Below, piece after piece: positions 1 through 12,468 of a DNA stretch of 64,000 nt (positions are counted from its first letter, which is position 1; every line of letters begins with the position of its first letter). The notes below the pieces were generated by a model that ran no database searches, was not told the DNA's origin, and saw only the letters and a program-made list of their open reading frames with translations. This stretch comes from Nautilus pompilius. Taxonomy: Eukaryota; Mollusca; Cephalopoda; Nautilida; Nautilidae. Made by a program: the position numbers and the translations under genes. Where the stretch lies: the NCBI GenBank assembly GCA_018389105.1, contig JACATO010000306.1, positions 1,718,001-1,782,000 of the forward strand, written 5' to 3'.

Positions 1-693
1 TTGTCACAAATGAGATTCTCTTTGAGCACACAAGTCATCTGCATTTAAACAATTCTAGATGATTTAGCATTGGTAGATTACTGGACTTCTATTGAGAGCC
101 TGAGTTTGGAATCTCATCGGGATCAGCAGCTCGGTCTGGCTTATCTCTCTGCCATGGTTTCTTCTCACTTTTCACCAGCCGGATTCATAGGTTCCTTCTG
201 GGCACTCCACTGAAGAGTTCTTGTAGGCCTTTTGATGCAGGAAGTAATGGTAAGCTACTGCAGCATCAGCAGCTAATCATCAACCCCATGATGAATGCCA
301 AATAGAGACAAATTATATGTCTGGGGTTTTATCGCTGTTTTTCCTGCAAGCAAAAGCGAAGAGTAACTATGAATGGTTAAGTGGCAAAGTTTAAGTTGCC
401 TGCTGTCAAGATTTTTCAACCTCACTCATTTTTCTTTTATAAATAAAGACTTATCAGCTTTAAAAATGTTCTTAAAAGAACAACTTTTCTATTTGTTTTG
501 CATGTCTGCTGATGATGACGATAAGCAGTCTATGTATTTTTTTTTGTGGCTTTATGGCTGGAAACCTTACTGTGTTAAAAACATGCAATTTATAGAAGCT
601 AACCTGTGAAAATGGATATAAACATTCTACATGGAGACTGGTAAATTTTTGGTATTTGTCTGAGATACTGGGAAGCCATATGACATGTTACAG
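1..693 (+). other. Intron upstream of the first visible hnRNP Q/R exon
   Basis: This AT-rich stretch ends in the acceptor used at 694. I found no reading frame continuing the RRM or RGG portion of hnRNP Q/R and read it as intron. The small frames here, such as 373-609, show no family resemblance. Confidence 0.6.
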
Positions 694-3600
694 GTACGAT
701 GAATACTGGAATATGCCACCAAACAGGATGCTGCCCCCACCACCACAAGGTCGAGGGATGCGGCGACCTCCTCCTCCTCCTCTGCCACCTGGTAGGGGTG
801 GTTATGGTAAGTATGCCTCTTTTTTGTCTGGGCAAGATGATGATATCTTCACATAATTCATTCAACCCTCGCTTGCTACTACTACCTTTATGGTAAACAG
901 GTGTTAGCATTTTCACTGACTCTCCCTCCAACTCTTGGTTTCCCAGAATTCTCTGAATGCACTCTGCAGCAGTGTGGATGAGTTTTCTGTGCTTGTTGAA
1001 CTTGCAAGTTGCCATCTGCTGGGTGAACTTTTGTTGTTGTTGTCATTTATTGCCTATCACTTGGCTGTTGTAGATGTTAGGCGAGGCTACGGTGGATCGT
1101 GCTTTCAACCTACCGCTTGGGTTGGAGACCAAGGGCCACCCACGCCCTGGGTCAGCCTTATGGGGGTGGGGAGGCGAGTACTCTGTTTAGTGGCTTTTGT
1201 AGACAGTAAGTCCTCTGCCCGAAAAGAGTGGAGGCGAGGGGCGCTTTTTGCCTTTGGCCTGTCTATCTGGCTGGGAAGGTTAGGTGCGTCAATACCGGTT
1301 TCGGACCTGATGTGCTGAGGCCTTTTGGCTGGGGAAGCAGTCACTCTAACGTGGAACGTTCGCTTCCCTAACTCTGGCTGCCTCGGCGGCCAGATACACG
1401 AGGTGCTTCGGCGCCTCAACCCGGCCTTTTAGGCCTTAACAGGAGCTTGCTCCACACCAGGTTTCGACCACTACCCTCCACTCCCTTCTCCTCGGAGATA
1501 CACACGCATACACAAACTTTCACACGCACCACAAAAAGATAAAAAAAAGATAGGAAATTCTCAAAAATGGCAACAAAGCTTCACACTGACTAAAGGTGGC
1601 ATAATGTTTCTCTGATTAATTTGTCAAGTTATTTTTATAAACAAATCTTGAAAAAATAAACATTTTAATTTGCACTTGTCCGTTTTTTTATCACTGCAGT
1701 CTAGAAAACGGAAAATAGAAATAGATTTATGCTGATTTAATCATATGCAACAAAATGAACATTGAAGTTTGCTAAATTAGCCATCCTTTTACACATTCTA
1801 GAAAGAATCAAAATACCAGTTGCTCATAATGTGCATTGTTGTGTCACAGTCATTTTGTTTATAAGCATCATCATTAACATTCAAAATGCACAACACTGCT
1901 TTTCAATATAATTCACAACTGAAAAAAAGAGAAAAATTGTATTTGTTAATTTTTGTATATATGTACTGTAACTTAAACTTATTTTAGCCAGTCTCCCAAT
2001 AGGGATGTGCTGATTAATTGGCAGATAATTGGTAATTAGCTAATTATTAGGCTTCATGAAAGCAGTTGGAAATATTTTTTGGTCAGAAAAACTAGAATAT
2101 TCCTCTTTTGTGTTTTCCATTTTACACCATGGTTTATCAGTAAATCATTTTATCCAGATTAACACAGAGACATTCTGGCTTAAGTCTGGAGGGAAAGAGA
2201 TGGTAAATTCCATCTGCATTTAATCATCGCATCTTCTACACAAATACAGTCTGTGTACATATACAACCTAGCACCATTTTTGGCTTCCCCTCCCCTAACC
2301 CAGGATCAGTGCCCGTGCACATAACTAGATGAAGACAAAAACCGAGTAATTCTGGTCTAAAAATTCTATTCAAAATTCAAACATAATTATGAAACTTAAG
2401 TTTATGTCTAAAAAAATTAATTAATTAATTAAATTAAAATCTTTAAAAGTTTATTGTTACCTAAGTTGTATGTCCAAATCCAGTCAGTGGTTTTCTACGA
2501 ACAGTCAAAATTCAACACATTCATGAAATTTCTAAAGGTTGTCCAAAATATTTTAAAAATGTCCTAGTCTTAAAGATTTCTATATTAAACTAATTAGCAG
2601 CCGTTTCCAAATCCAAATTAATTCTTAATTACAGAAAGACAAAGTATTGAAAATGATTATGAAAATTTGTGAGAAGTATAACTTAGTATTTAAAATCAAA
2701 AGCTGTTAAATTATAATGAAGAAACAAACCTTTCACTAATTTCTGGATTGAAGTAGTTTCTTGTTGGCTCATGTATTTTGAAGTGGAATTATAAAGGATT
2801 TTCATGCCTGGGTATTAGGGAAATGTTAAGGTTTCAGTTCTTGAGGATCTGCAATTTATTTTTTGGTAAAAGAATTGGCAGCAGTTTTTTTTTTTAATGT
2901 TGCTATTTCTTTAAACAGTCCTAAAGTCTGAGCTGGGAAATGATACAATTGATTGAGCAGCTGAAGTTTGTGGATCATCTTGATCATCAAGGCTTATATC
3001 AGAGTTTGTGATTACATTTCTGTATCTCTGCCTTCCATTTTTAAAAATTTCTTCTATCTGTATTCATGTTTTTATTTTGGAACTTCATTTTGAAGCAAGG
3101 GTCTAAGCATGTGAAAATATAGGATTTCTTATTTTCCAAATACTGTACTTATGTAAACACCTTTGCACACTTGTCAAAACTCTTTCAAAAGTAGTATAAG
3201 TAAGAGCCTTGTGTTGGAAATTAGCAGCATTTTCTCTGAAGACCAAATAGACTTTATTCAATGGCATTCCAACTTTCTTCAGACCAGTCAAAATTTCTTA
3301 CTGATGTGGTCAGCTGTATGTGACTGGAAATGGAACCATGTTTAGGGTGGCTCCATGAATTTCAAAATCAGGTGTTAACCAGTGACCGGTCGTGCTAAGA
3401 ATTGGTGTTCCAGCAGTGCTAGTTGTCCAAATGTCTGTTGGCAATGCTATACTTGTCTTTCTTTACGATGCAGTGTATTATACTTAGGAGACAAGTGGTT
3501 GAGTAGCTTTCTGCATCCAATGTCTGCTACAACTGATTGAGGTTGTAAGTCACCAATAGTCATCTCCTATTCTTTGGTGTTTGGCTGTGACTAGAGGATT

Positions 3601-4938
3601 TCTGTCTCAATTTTTTCTTGTCAAGAGATTCCGTCTCACACATTTGTTTGGATTCTTCTTTTCATGCATAGGCAATCTTTTTCTGTGAAGCATTTCTTTA
3701 TTGTATTCAGTTACATGTTTCATTGTGTTGGTAGTTGTAAATATCTGCAGTTTTTCCATCATGAAAGATTTCTATCTTTCTGAATCGCAATAATTCGATA
3801 CAAAACTCTCTGAAGGCATCTCTACCTTTAAAGTGTCTATCCTTAGGTTCTTAACTAGGAATGGGCCAATGTGTCCATGATCAGCCTACTACAATTAACT
3901 TTTGATTTCTCAATAATATGGCATCTGAAAAAAATTGACCAGCCTCAATATTCAATTTTTAAAATGAAGGCCAACCACAATACATTACGGCACCCTTGAT
4001 TAATTAAGTATTGTGGCATCACTAACACTGTGGTTATGCACTCCAGATAGACATAAAAGACAATACTGTTTACCTTTCCTAGACAGTTGTTTTGTGGTTC
4101 TTACCTGACTTCATACTGTACATGTTACCTGGATCAGATATTGTCCAAAAGGGAAACTTGATCACTCAGCTTGTTAATAATTTTAAAGGACAATTACTTG
4201 AATTAGCAATTTCTGGTCAGTCAACATGGAATATTAATAAGAATGGATAATTGGGCAAAAAACAGTGGAAAGGCTTTCTGTATCATGAAAATCGGACTTT
4301 GATGTTAAACTTGTAGCAAATTCTTTCATAAATTTTACTGATTTTCCAGTTAATCAGTAATCAGCTATTTTCATAAAAGTCACATCTCCCATCCAGACTC
4401 ATCGCTAAACCAGCTCCATTTATCTGAAGGGGGATTTCTTCAGCCTTTGTCAAGAAATTTGAGTGAAGTGTATTCCATGTTAGTAACAGCACCTGGCTAC
4501 CTGTTGCCTTCGATGACCTTTAATCAACAAAGTTTTCTGGAAACTGGAGGTGTGCACAAGCCCTCCGGTCCTCTCCCGTGATAACTTGTTCCTTTTTGTA
4601 CTACTATAGTTCCAATATTGTAGCAATCCGCATGTTCTGTTTAACCACTGATTTTCGTTCTTTTTCAGACCCTTACTATGACGAGTATTACCCCTATGAC
4701 GACTATGACTATTTTGGAGGATATGCCCCGCCCCCTCCACGAGGACGGGGACGAGGAGCCCCAGGGCCGCCTGTGAGTGTGAAGCTGTTATCTGTTGTTT
4801 CAAAGAAATTCTTATACTTTGGTTTATGGTGGGACCCTGTATTCAGATTGGGGAATCTTAAACATTCCATTTGCAAAGAGTTTATCTTAATTATTTCAGC
4901 ATGGCTGTTTGGGGTTTTACGTTGTGTGGTGCATGCGA

Positions 4939-4999
<61 letters not shown>

Positions 5000-5512
5000 G
5001 TCGCCTTCATTGGGAAACTGTCACCTTGAAGCTTAGCTAACTCTCACCAGGAAGTTAACATCTTCATCTACTGATTATGCACTGGCCTGCCTTTGTATGC
5101 TATCAAGACTTCTGTTGGTCTTTATAGAGATCTGGGTGTTTTATGAGCATTATTAAATTTTTTGCAGCCCCCTCGTGGACGAGGAGCAATCTCTCCCCGT
5201 GGTGCAACAAGAGGTACAGCTGTTCAGCAACGCGGTGCTATGAGAGGTGGCACTAGAGGTGGAGGAGCTCGAGGTGGTGGGCCTCCAGCTCGGGGAGGTC
5301 GTGGTGGCATCCAGCAACAGAAATCATTGAGGGCCGGCAAACGCAAGGCGGGCACCGACTTCAGCCAGGGCCAGTCAAAACGTCGGATTGTACAGGACAA
5401 CTGGGGAGCTCAGCCGATTGCTCAGCAGCCTCTTGACCAGTCCAGCTACGGAGGAGGATACACTGGCAATGACGCGCAGTGGTACCAGGACACCTACGGA
5501 GGGAACTGGTAG
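694..5512 (+). CDS. SYNCRIP: hnRNP Q/R (SYNCRIP/HNRNPR-type) RNA-binding protein, C-terminal exons
   Basis: Three coding exons at 694-806, 4669-4772 and 5168-5512 join in phase and end in TAG. The first begins after a cag acceptor and needs two bases from an upstream exon outside the window. Together they encode about 186 residues: a proline/RGG segment (PPPPQGRGMRRPPPPPLPPG), an acidic-tyrosine segment (DPYYDEYYPYDDYDYFGGYA) and an RGG-rich tail with a basic KRKAG...SKRR stretch. The tail ends in NWGAQPIAQQPL and a tyrosine-rich close. That order and the NWGxQPIAQQPL motif are hallmarks of vertebrate hnRNP Q and R. The family binds mRNA through three RRMs, not in this window, and works in splicing, mRNA transport and translation. 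Vertebrates have two paralogs and invertebrates usually one, so the symbol does not choose between Q and R. Confidence 0.93.
1075..1510. repeat. GC-rich inserted block in hnRNP Q/R intron, unclassified repeat
   Basis: About 430 bp of clearly GC- and CpG-richer sequence sits inside an otherwise AT-rich intron (807-4668). It ends in a C/A-rich stretch (cacacgca...) and then an A-rich run near 1530-1555. Frames on both strands (935-1318, 1105-1419) cross it, but neither resembles a known family. The abrupt composition change and A-rich right end look like an inserted retroposon fragment. The class cannot be told by eye, and a cassette exon is a less likely alternative. Confidence 0.4.
4939..4996. 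repeat. (CT)n microsatellite
   Basis: A nearly perfect CT dinucleotide tract of about 55 bp lies in the intron between the last two hnRNP Q/R coding exons, about 170 bp upstream of the final exon. It accounts for the serine/leucine run in the long frame 4578-5036, which is a read-through of the exon and not a separate protein. Confidence 0.95.
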
Positions 5513-5989
5513 AATTTACCTTCCCTTCCTATTTCATCTCTTTTGGAGGATTTATCACTTACCAAATTTTGAAACAAAACAAACAAAATTTAATTAGTAA
5601 TAAAAAAAACAAAATTTAATAATTATATCCAAAACTGGCATATTTTCCCCCCATTTGAAGGATTTTTGTTGATCCTCTATTTAAATCATGATGTGAGTCC
5701 AAAATTCTTTTCAATACAGATGCCATTATTTGTCCTTTACTTTCAATTCCAAAGCTGGAAAATTTGGTTACTTTACTAATGCTCCAATCATTGAAGTGCG
5801 GAATTTACAAGGAAGCTCCTTTGATTTACTTCTGGATTAAATTGACTCATCACGGACCAAATTTCACTTCACTATTCTCATCATATTGTAGATTAGATCA
5901 ACCATTTCGTGCATCATCTGGCATTGTTTTATGATTTGGCAATTTTAAAACTGGCTTTGTACAATGGCCAACCAATCCAAGGGAATAAA
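5513..5989 (+). terminator. hnRNP Q/R 3' UTR with candidate poly(A) signals
   Basis: The TAG stop at 5510-5512 is followed by AT-rich sequence with AATAAA at 5598-5603 and again at 5984-5989. Either could direct cleavage, and the second would give a 3' UTR of roughly 0.5 kb. Use of these sites is inferred from the motif and position only. Real 3' UTRs of this family can be longer. Confidence 0.45.
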
Positions 5990-6076
5990 AGTGGTTTTTA
6001 TGTGTAGTGATCACAAAATTCTTGACAAATTCAAAATTTTCAATTTCAAAATTTGCTGAATTATCTATAAGCAAAT

Positions 6077-6078
<2 letters not shown>

Positions 6079-6126
<48 letters not shown>

Positions 6127-6150
6127 CGAGCGAGAGAGAGAAAGAAAGGA
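6079..6150. repeat. Compound (TG)n-(GA)n microsatellite
   Basis: A TG tract (about 6080-6112) passes directly into a GA-rich tract with interruptions (gagcgagcgaga) up to about 6150. It is a simple compound microsatellite downstream of the hnRNP Q/R gene. Confidence 0.95.
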
Positions 6151-6404
6151 TGGTCGATTGATTTGATTCTTTCTTTATAGTCTTTACTAAAGCAGGCTGT
6201 GGTGATATGAGCATAATAAGAATCTAACTCGATTGATACAGATACAATGATTCTACCAACAAGGAGTGTTAATAAATATTATCTACCTCTGGTAAGATTA
6301 AATTATATTATCTTTTAAATAGATTGCTTTATTTATTTATTTTTGAAATCTTTCTTTCAGGTTGATGGCATTAACTCTTTCCCACTGGGGGGGGTATTTA
6401 GATA

Positions 6405-6600
6405 GTGTTAATAGTTGGGAGGCAGTTGGCCAAGTGCATAGCATACTGGCATACCATTTCCGATGTCCAGGGTTTAGACATGACTTGGTTTGGTAAACTT
6501 TCGTGCATGCTTTCTTTTCACTCTTCTGCACAAATCTGTCAGCATGTTTTTCTTTTTTCTGGGACTTTCTGCTGCCCCATTTACGCAACAATATCATAGT
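6405..6600 (+). mobile_element. Possible tRNA-derived SINE fragment
   Basis: The segment ggcagttggccaagtgcata followed about 45 bp later by cagggtttagacatg resembles degenerate A and B boxes of a tRNA-type RNA polymerase III promoter. No cloverleaf can be folded by eye, so it is not a tRNA gene. A body segment containing cacaaatctgtc follows. The assignment is weak and could be chance. Nothing else is recognisable in 6150-8400. Confidence 0.3.
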
Positions 6601-8419
6601 GACACAATTGGTAACCTTCACATTCAAAGCTGCTTCCTAAATAGAATAGAATTTTTAGTTATCGTATATTTGATTTTTGTTCCATTATTGTTGTGGCTCT
6701 CAGATAATACTGTGGTGGTATTGGACTGCTCTCTGCTTGCTGGTACATGACAGTGGGAAAGGGTTAAATCGTTTGCTGCACAGATTATTTTACCTATATG
6801 GTTTCAGCCCCTTTCTGGGTTCATCCTTATGTGGGTCTTTTATAGCCTGGCCTGTTCTGTTACCCTGACAAACACAACTAGGATCATTTGCAGTCTTAGC
6901 TATTGGAAATTTTCAGAAAAATACATGAACCCTTTAAGAATTAAGTGGTATAATCAGTTAATTATTTCTCTTTCCTCTCTTCACAACACAAACGTGAGGC
7001 ACAAAACTCCCTATAAGAAGAAGAAAAAACAAACATAATTATAGAGAAATGTAAACAGAGTATGAAACTCAAATGCTACAGTGTAATAATACTAGCTGTT
7101 TTGAAAATTAAAATTTACGGTGACTAAAAACATCTGCAAATAAACTTTAATTATTTGTATTTTTTTAATTTAATGAATGTGTACAAATTATGAATCACAT
7201 TAATGCTTTACCTTCAAAAGTCAATAGAATTCTAAAATTGGTACAGGGTGGTGTGGAGTGTGAGTCTTTGTGTAAGAAGTGGTTGTCATCTTTACAGTTA
7301 TACAATCAACATGGAGCTGAAAATAACTTTGCCATATCCAGTTGAAGATGCAATGGAAGTGAAATCAGATGATGTTTGTTTTGATTTCCTACAAGTCTTC
7401 CATTGGATTTACAGACGTGTGCATTCAGTAGATAAACTAACAAGTGTAGTTCATCACCTAATATTTTGTAATATTTGTTGTTTCTGAAACCAAACTTTCA
7501 AAAAGATGTTTCTGTCTGAAAAAGAAGAAATATTTGTGAGAACATCATCTTTAATTGTTAGACTCGTTTATGAGCAACCACCACTATCCTAGAATGGCAG
7601 GAAATGGAGTGAAAGGTTTTAAGAGATTTAAATGATCAGAAATAATGTTTAGGAAATTTATATTGGAAAACAACAACAATCAGTTTATTACCTATTTATA
7701 TTTTATATATTAAAAAATGTAAAGAGAATACAGTATTTCAAAGATAGTGGACCATTTTTAATTGTGCTAATTTTCTTCTTGGCGATGGTACACTATTTGA
7801 CTAGATCAATTTTCAGCGGTGCTAACCTAATGCCATTTGGTCAAGCTGCTTATGTTTTCTCACCTTTTTCGAGGGAGCAGGAATACTTTGCGGTAAGGGA
7901 AGTTCTCAGTCAGTTATTCAATTGAGAATAGTAGAGTATACCTTCCTTCCTGCCTCATATTTAGGAATGCCATGCATTTGATACAATAAATCAGTCATAA
8001 AGATTCTGATGAATGTTTGCTTTGTTAAATAAATTTTAGAAATGTTGCTTGTAAATCTGGAAAGAATTGACATTTTATGCTAGGCCAAAAAAAAATTTTT
8101 TTTTGGAGATATTTCTATAACTGAATTTTTAGGAAACTTAAATATTTAACATAACATTTTGAAGTTATAACTTAATTTCAATACTGAACTAATGCAGTAA
8201 ATCAAAATCACTGTGAGATTATAAAACAATTTCCTACACAAATTACAATTCTTCATGAAAAGTATGAAATGAAAACTAGTAATAATGTGATTTTTCTTAC
8301 ATTGTACGATTTTTTAAATATAAAGCATCGATAGCCTTTGCTTGATTGATTGATTTTTATTATTTGGCATTATTAATTAATGACTGTATGTATGTATGTG
8401 TGTATATACATATATGCAC

Positions 8420-9560
8420 ACACTGGCTGGCTACTTTATTAGGATCTATGTACTCTTTCAGACTTGGGTCTGACCTAATTTGCAGTTGAAAATTAGGGTA
8501 GCCATTTGATGTTTCAGGTGATCTCTGCAGCACTATATATGATGTGGTCAGTAAGAACATTTGCAGTCAGTCTAACAGATATGGGGGAAGGCCTAGACAT
8601 TACAATGTTTGAAAGATGTGTGATAGTGGGGGCACATGTGAAGAAGTTTATTGTGAGAGGGACTTTTGGCCACAAACGGAGTGACAAAGGAGAAAGGTGG
8701 TTAGACTAGATAGTAAAGTCCATCTGTCATCAAAAAATAAACCAATCGATAGGTTTTGAATGTTCACACACACCTTCAGCCATACTTTATGGAGAACATT
8801 GTGTAAATTAATGATCATAGTTACCAACTTCAGACTTCAGAAGTTGCCTCCTGTAGTGTAAGTAGCAGAGACATTATACTGAGGACTGGCAAAAAGTGAT
8901 GTGGTTTGACAAGTCCCACTTTATTCTTTTATTTTGCACAGATGGGAGAAGGCAGATTTGGAGCCACAAATCTGTTAGCCCCTCTTGTGTGGTTCCAACT
9001 ACCCAGATCTCTGGTGGTGGGGGCATAGTTTGGGACATACACTGGGCCCCTTTAATCTAGTTAAAAGATAGAATGAATTCCAAAGCTAACCTCAGCATCA
9101 TTTCTGATAAAAGTGCATTCAGCAATGCTTCATGTGTATATCTTGCTGAGGGTAGCTACTTCCAAGATGATGGTGGTGGAATTGAAAGGCTCTCACTATC
9201 CTGACCCCTGCCTGCCATCATGTCTTGGGGCTGTTAATATGGTAAAAATGGCCAGCCAGTGTGTAATATGCTCATTTTTGGCATTAGAAAAGGGTAATTG
9301 CAAATGTCATAGAAACCAGATATTCATTTGGATTGGGATTGTTTTTTTTTTATATTGACTCTAGAACATATCTTTTAAAAAATCTGGTATGTGTTTTTAA
9401 TATTTACTATTTCTTCATACAGCAACTGCTAGGCTCCAGCATTTTCCTGGTGTCCAGTTGTATTACTGTGATAAAAGTCATGGGATCAGACATTTACCAA
9501 GATGGTTCTTCCAACTGTCTTGCCTCGTCTCAGCCACTGTAGTGATGGTGGACCCTGGTG
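8420..9560 (+). mobile_element. Degenerate Tc1-like DNA transposon
   Basis: The left part has an end-like ctggctactttattaggatc. It is followed by a frame with FERCVIVGAHVKKFI, like the N-terminal helix-turn-helix of Tc1 transposases. At about 8895-9060 the + strand reads WFDKSHFILLF, TDGRRQIWSHKS, CVVPTTQISGGGGIVW and APLI, matching the DESRF...DGRR.W...GGGS.MVWG catalytic-core region of Tc1-family transposases. Stops and frame changes interrupt it, so it cannot encode an active enzyme. The second half (9420-9540) is too decayed to place securely. No matching right inverted repeat was found, so the end at 9560 is approximate. Confidence 0.6.
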
Positions 9561-12468
9561 TTTTAAAAAATGAAGTAAAACAAAGTTTCCAAAATTATAT
9601 TTAATTCCTAACAGTTGAAAGTTTGGTTAATTATATAGTAGAAATAGCAGAAAGAAAGTATTAGACAGCCCATCCATGCAGTTTAGCTATATAATCATAA
9701 GAACAGGAAAAAGAATGATCTCAGAACTTAGGCCCAGTATAATCCTAAATGTTAAGCAATGTTATTTTATTTCATGTGCATAATGAGGAAAACGGCATTT
9801 CTATGACACTGTTTTGACATTCTTACAATAGAATTTTTTCACAGTTTTTTTTTTTTAAGATAGCGTTATTACCTCAAATTTTCTATTGTCTTAAAGTCCT
9901 TTTTCTTTGTTAGTTTCAGTCAGCAAGAACAACTAGTAACAGAAATGTAGCAATAACAATCAACATGATACTATATTATCTCGCCGTTTTATATGCAAAA
10001 GTGCCAAGAGATAAGCATAATTGTTACTTGGCTATGGTATTGGCGAGAATGAGGATCCTTCCTTCCTTCCACCTCGCCTCTTGCAACTTTCCCCTGTTCA
10101 ACTGATCCACAACTGTGCCCAACTCCATTGGTCCCACTTGATTGTTCTGATGTTCCTGGTGGCTATGATGCTTTCATAGCCCAGGACTTTGTTTTTGTAA
10201 TCCATGTCAAACCAGTTCATTTATCCTCCCTGGAAAATCTTTGTGTAAATGGAGTATGTTGCTGCAGGAATTCCCTGGTTGGCTGCACCTTCTTTTGGCA
10301 ATTGCAATCACTGTTCGTATAACCTCATACTGGATTTGCTATATAGATGTATAGATCTCTGCTGCATTAGTCTGCTGGAGATGGTGGCATCACGTTTATC
10401 AGACTCTTGTGTTTCTGCTAGTTGTATACCTCATTAAGCCCAACCCTTTTATTGGCTTCTGTCTAATGTATTCAATGTGTGTGGTCATGGTCATCCATTT
10501 ATCAAGTAGGCTACAGCAGTTGTCCAGTGCACCAATTTGCTTCCATGTTTTAAGTAGTGCTGAGGTTATCTGTCTATGATGGATGTAATTGGCCTTGGTT
10601 GATCCTCGCCAATCCCTGAAGGCAAACGTCTCTGTAGATCTTGGATTATTTTTCTCATTACAATATTCTTTTTTGATTTGACCCACACATTGTTATTATT
10701 TTGTATTCCTTTAGAACTTTGGAGCTCTTTAGGAAGTATATGGTGATTTTGAGTTACTTCAGTCCTATGCTATTGATCCTGATGTAAAACATGTTTCCAT
10801 TTGGAACTATAAAACTTTATTTTTCTCCTGCAGCCACAATCAGTTGTGAGAAGTGTTTTTGTCTAGGCCAGGTGGAGTGTCTGTCTTGATGTTGAGAATC
10901 TCCACTTTGCAGTGATTGCTGGCTTGCTGTACACTGCTGCTGTTTTGGATATGCTTGATTGTTTCCACCCATGCAGTCTTTGCTACCACAATACTGTCTT
11001 GGTGTAGCTAGTTCAATTGTCCTTTCAGAAATATTGCTTCCTTTTCTGCAGTCTCCCCCACTTTCTGTCTGACTTGTCTGCTCTTTTCTTATTTACTTCA
11101 GTGGCTTACTGAATGGTTTGGATGGTTTCCTAGCTCTGACTGTTCTTCGCTTAGCTTTTCTGAGTAGGTTTTATTACCTGTTGATATTCTCTACTGCGTG
11201 TGCAATCTTTATGGGACTTTCTGGTGGTGTAGTACTTAATGCATTCAGCACAGCTTATAAGTCACAAAAGCTTCCATTTTTGATCCATCACTTGTTTGGG
11301 TGAACATGTAGGCCCACTTTGTATGTGATTGTATGCACTGAAATTACTGATTAAGACTGCAGCTTCATTAACAACTTTCCAGGTAGGCAGATGTTTACTA
11401 CAGCATATTTCTCTACTGTCAGATGCAGACTGCTTTGGTCTCTGCTCCACTGCACTGGGTAGCAGGTAGTTGCAGCCTCTAGAATTGAACACTATGATGT
11501 CAGAGTAGCAATAAGCTGTTATTCAAATTTAATTATAATCTAATTAATATTTATTTGTATTTTTTTAATTTCCAAGGTTATGCAGTATCTTAAATCTTTA
11601 AGTTATGGAATCAGCAATTCCTGTGTTCTTTGTTTGCTTGGTTAGGATGTCTGTGTTAATGTGTCAATTAAAGGTGTGCTGTCCACAAACATCTACAGCT
11701 TAGTCTTAAACAGCAACATTTAAATTGTTTATTTAGGCATATCGCTATGATTTCAAGGTATACTTTGAAATTTGTAATTATACATATTTTAAACATTAAT
11801 GAAAAGCTATTTTAATTAATCTAAAGTGGTTGCCAAAATTATTGCATAATCTTTTTTGTTTGTTTGTTTAAAATGTGAAAATTCCATTGCCAACATGAAG
11901 CCACTTAATCCTTTTTCTTCTGAAACTGGATGGGGTGCACCACCTGAAAACTGACAGACATTGGTAAATCATAGGATCTTGTTGCATCTTTGGCTATCAT
12001 CACCTTGTTTTACTGGTGAAGCTACTAGCCTGAACCATGCATTACCTACTTTGTTTATTTACTTGATGGAATCCAACAGTGAATTCTTTCCTTCTGGTGA
12101 TGTGGGAGTCTCTAGTGTTCATACATTGGATTTCTCATCATTAACTGGTCAGACAGCAATGGAGAAATGTGTTTATGTAGAGTGACAACAAGAACAAGGT
12201 CATTGAGTGGGATTTGAACCATCTGCAGTCAATCAACATGCCAATGTTTCACAATTTGTTGGCTGAAGATTGATATCCCTGATGATGTGAGGTCATTAGA
12301 TTTCTTTTATGACCTGATATCAGAAGATTTCTTCCACCACATGGCTGAGGAGTCTAACTGCTACTATGCCACACATACATTGGAAGGCAAACAGAACTAA
12401 CAACATCTGGACAGACAGACACCACCAGGGTGCAGATGAATGCATCTGTAGTGATAAACATAACTATA
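9561..12468. other. Intergenic stretch with no supported gene
   Basis: No conserved coding exon was found. Between about 10000 and 11500 the sequence is less AT-rich, and the - strand carries a 95-residue frame (10399-10686, ending GLGLMRYTTSRNTRV). The surrounding frames are broken by stops. It looks like a very old repeat relic, but I could not assign it to a family. Confidence 0.4.

Noticed and set aside
599-1419. Overlapping frames on both strands around 0.6-1.4 kb
   Set aside because: They are antisense shadows of the 694-806 exon or cross the GC-rich repeat block, with no recognisable family.
4578-5036. 152-residue + frame with serine/leucine run
   Set aside because: It is the hnRNP Q/R exon 4669-4772 read through its donor into a CT microsatellite.
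10399-10686. 95-residue - frame (GLGLMRYTTSRNTRV end) as a possible retroelement piece
   Set aside because: The surrounding frames are full of stops and no reverse transcriptase or endonuclease motif could be found, so no family is claimed.
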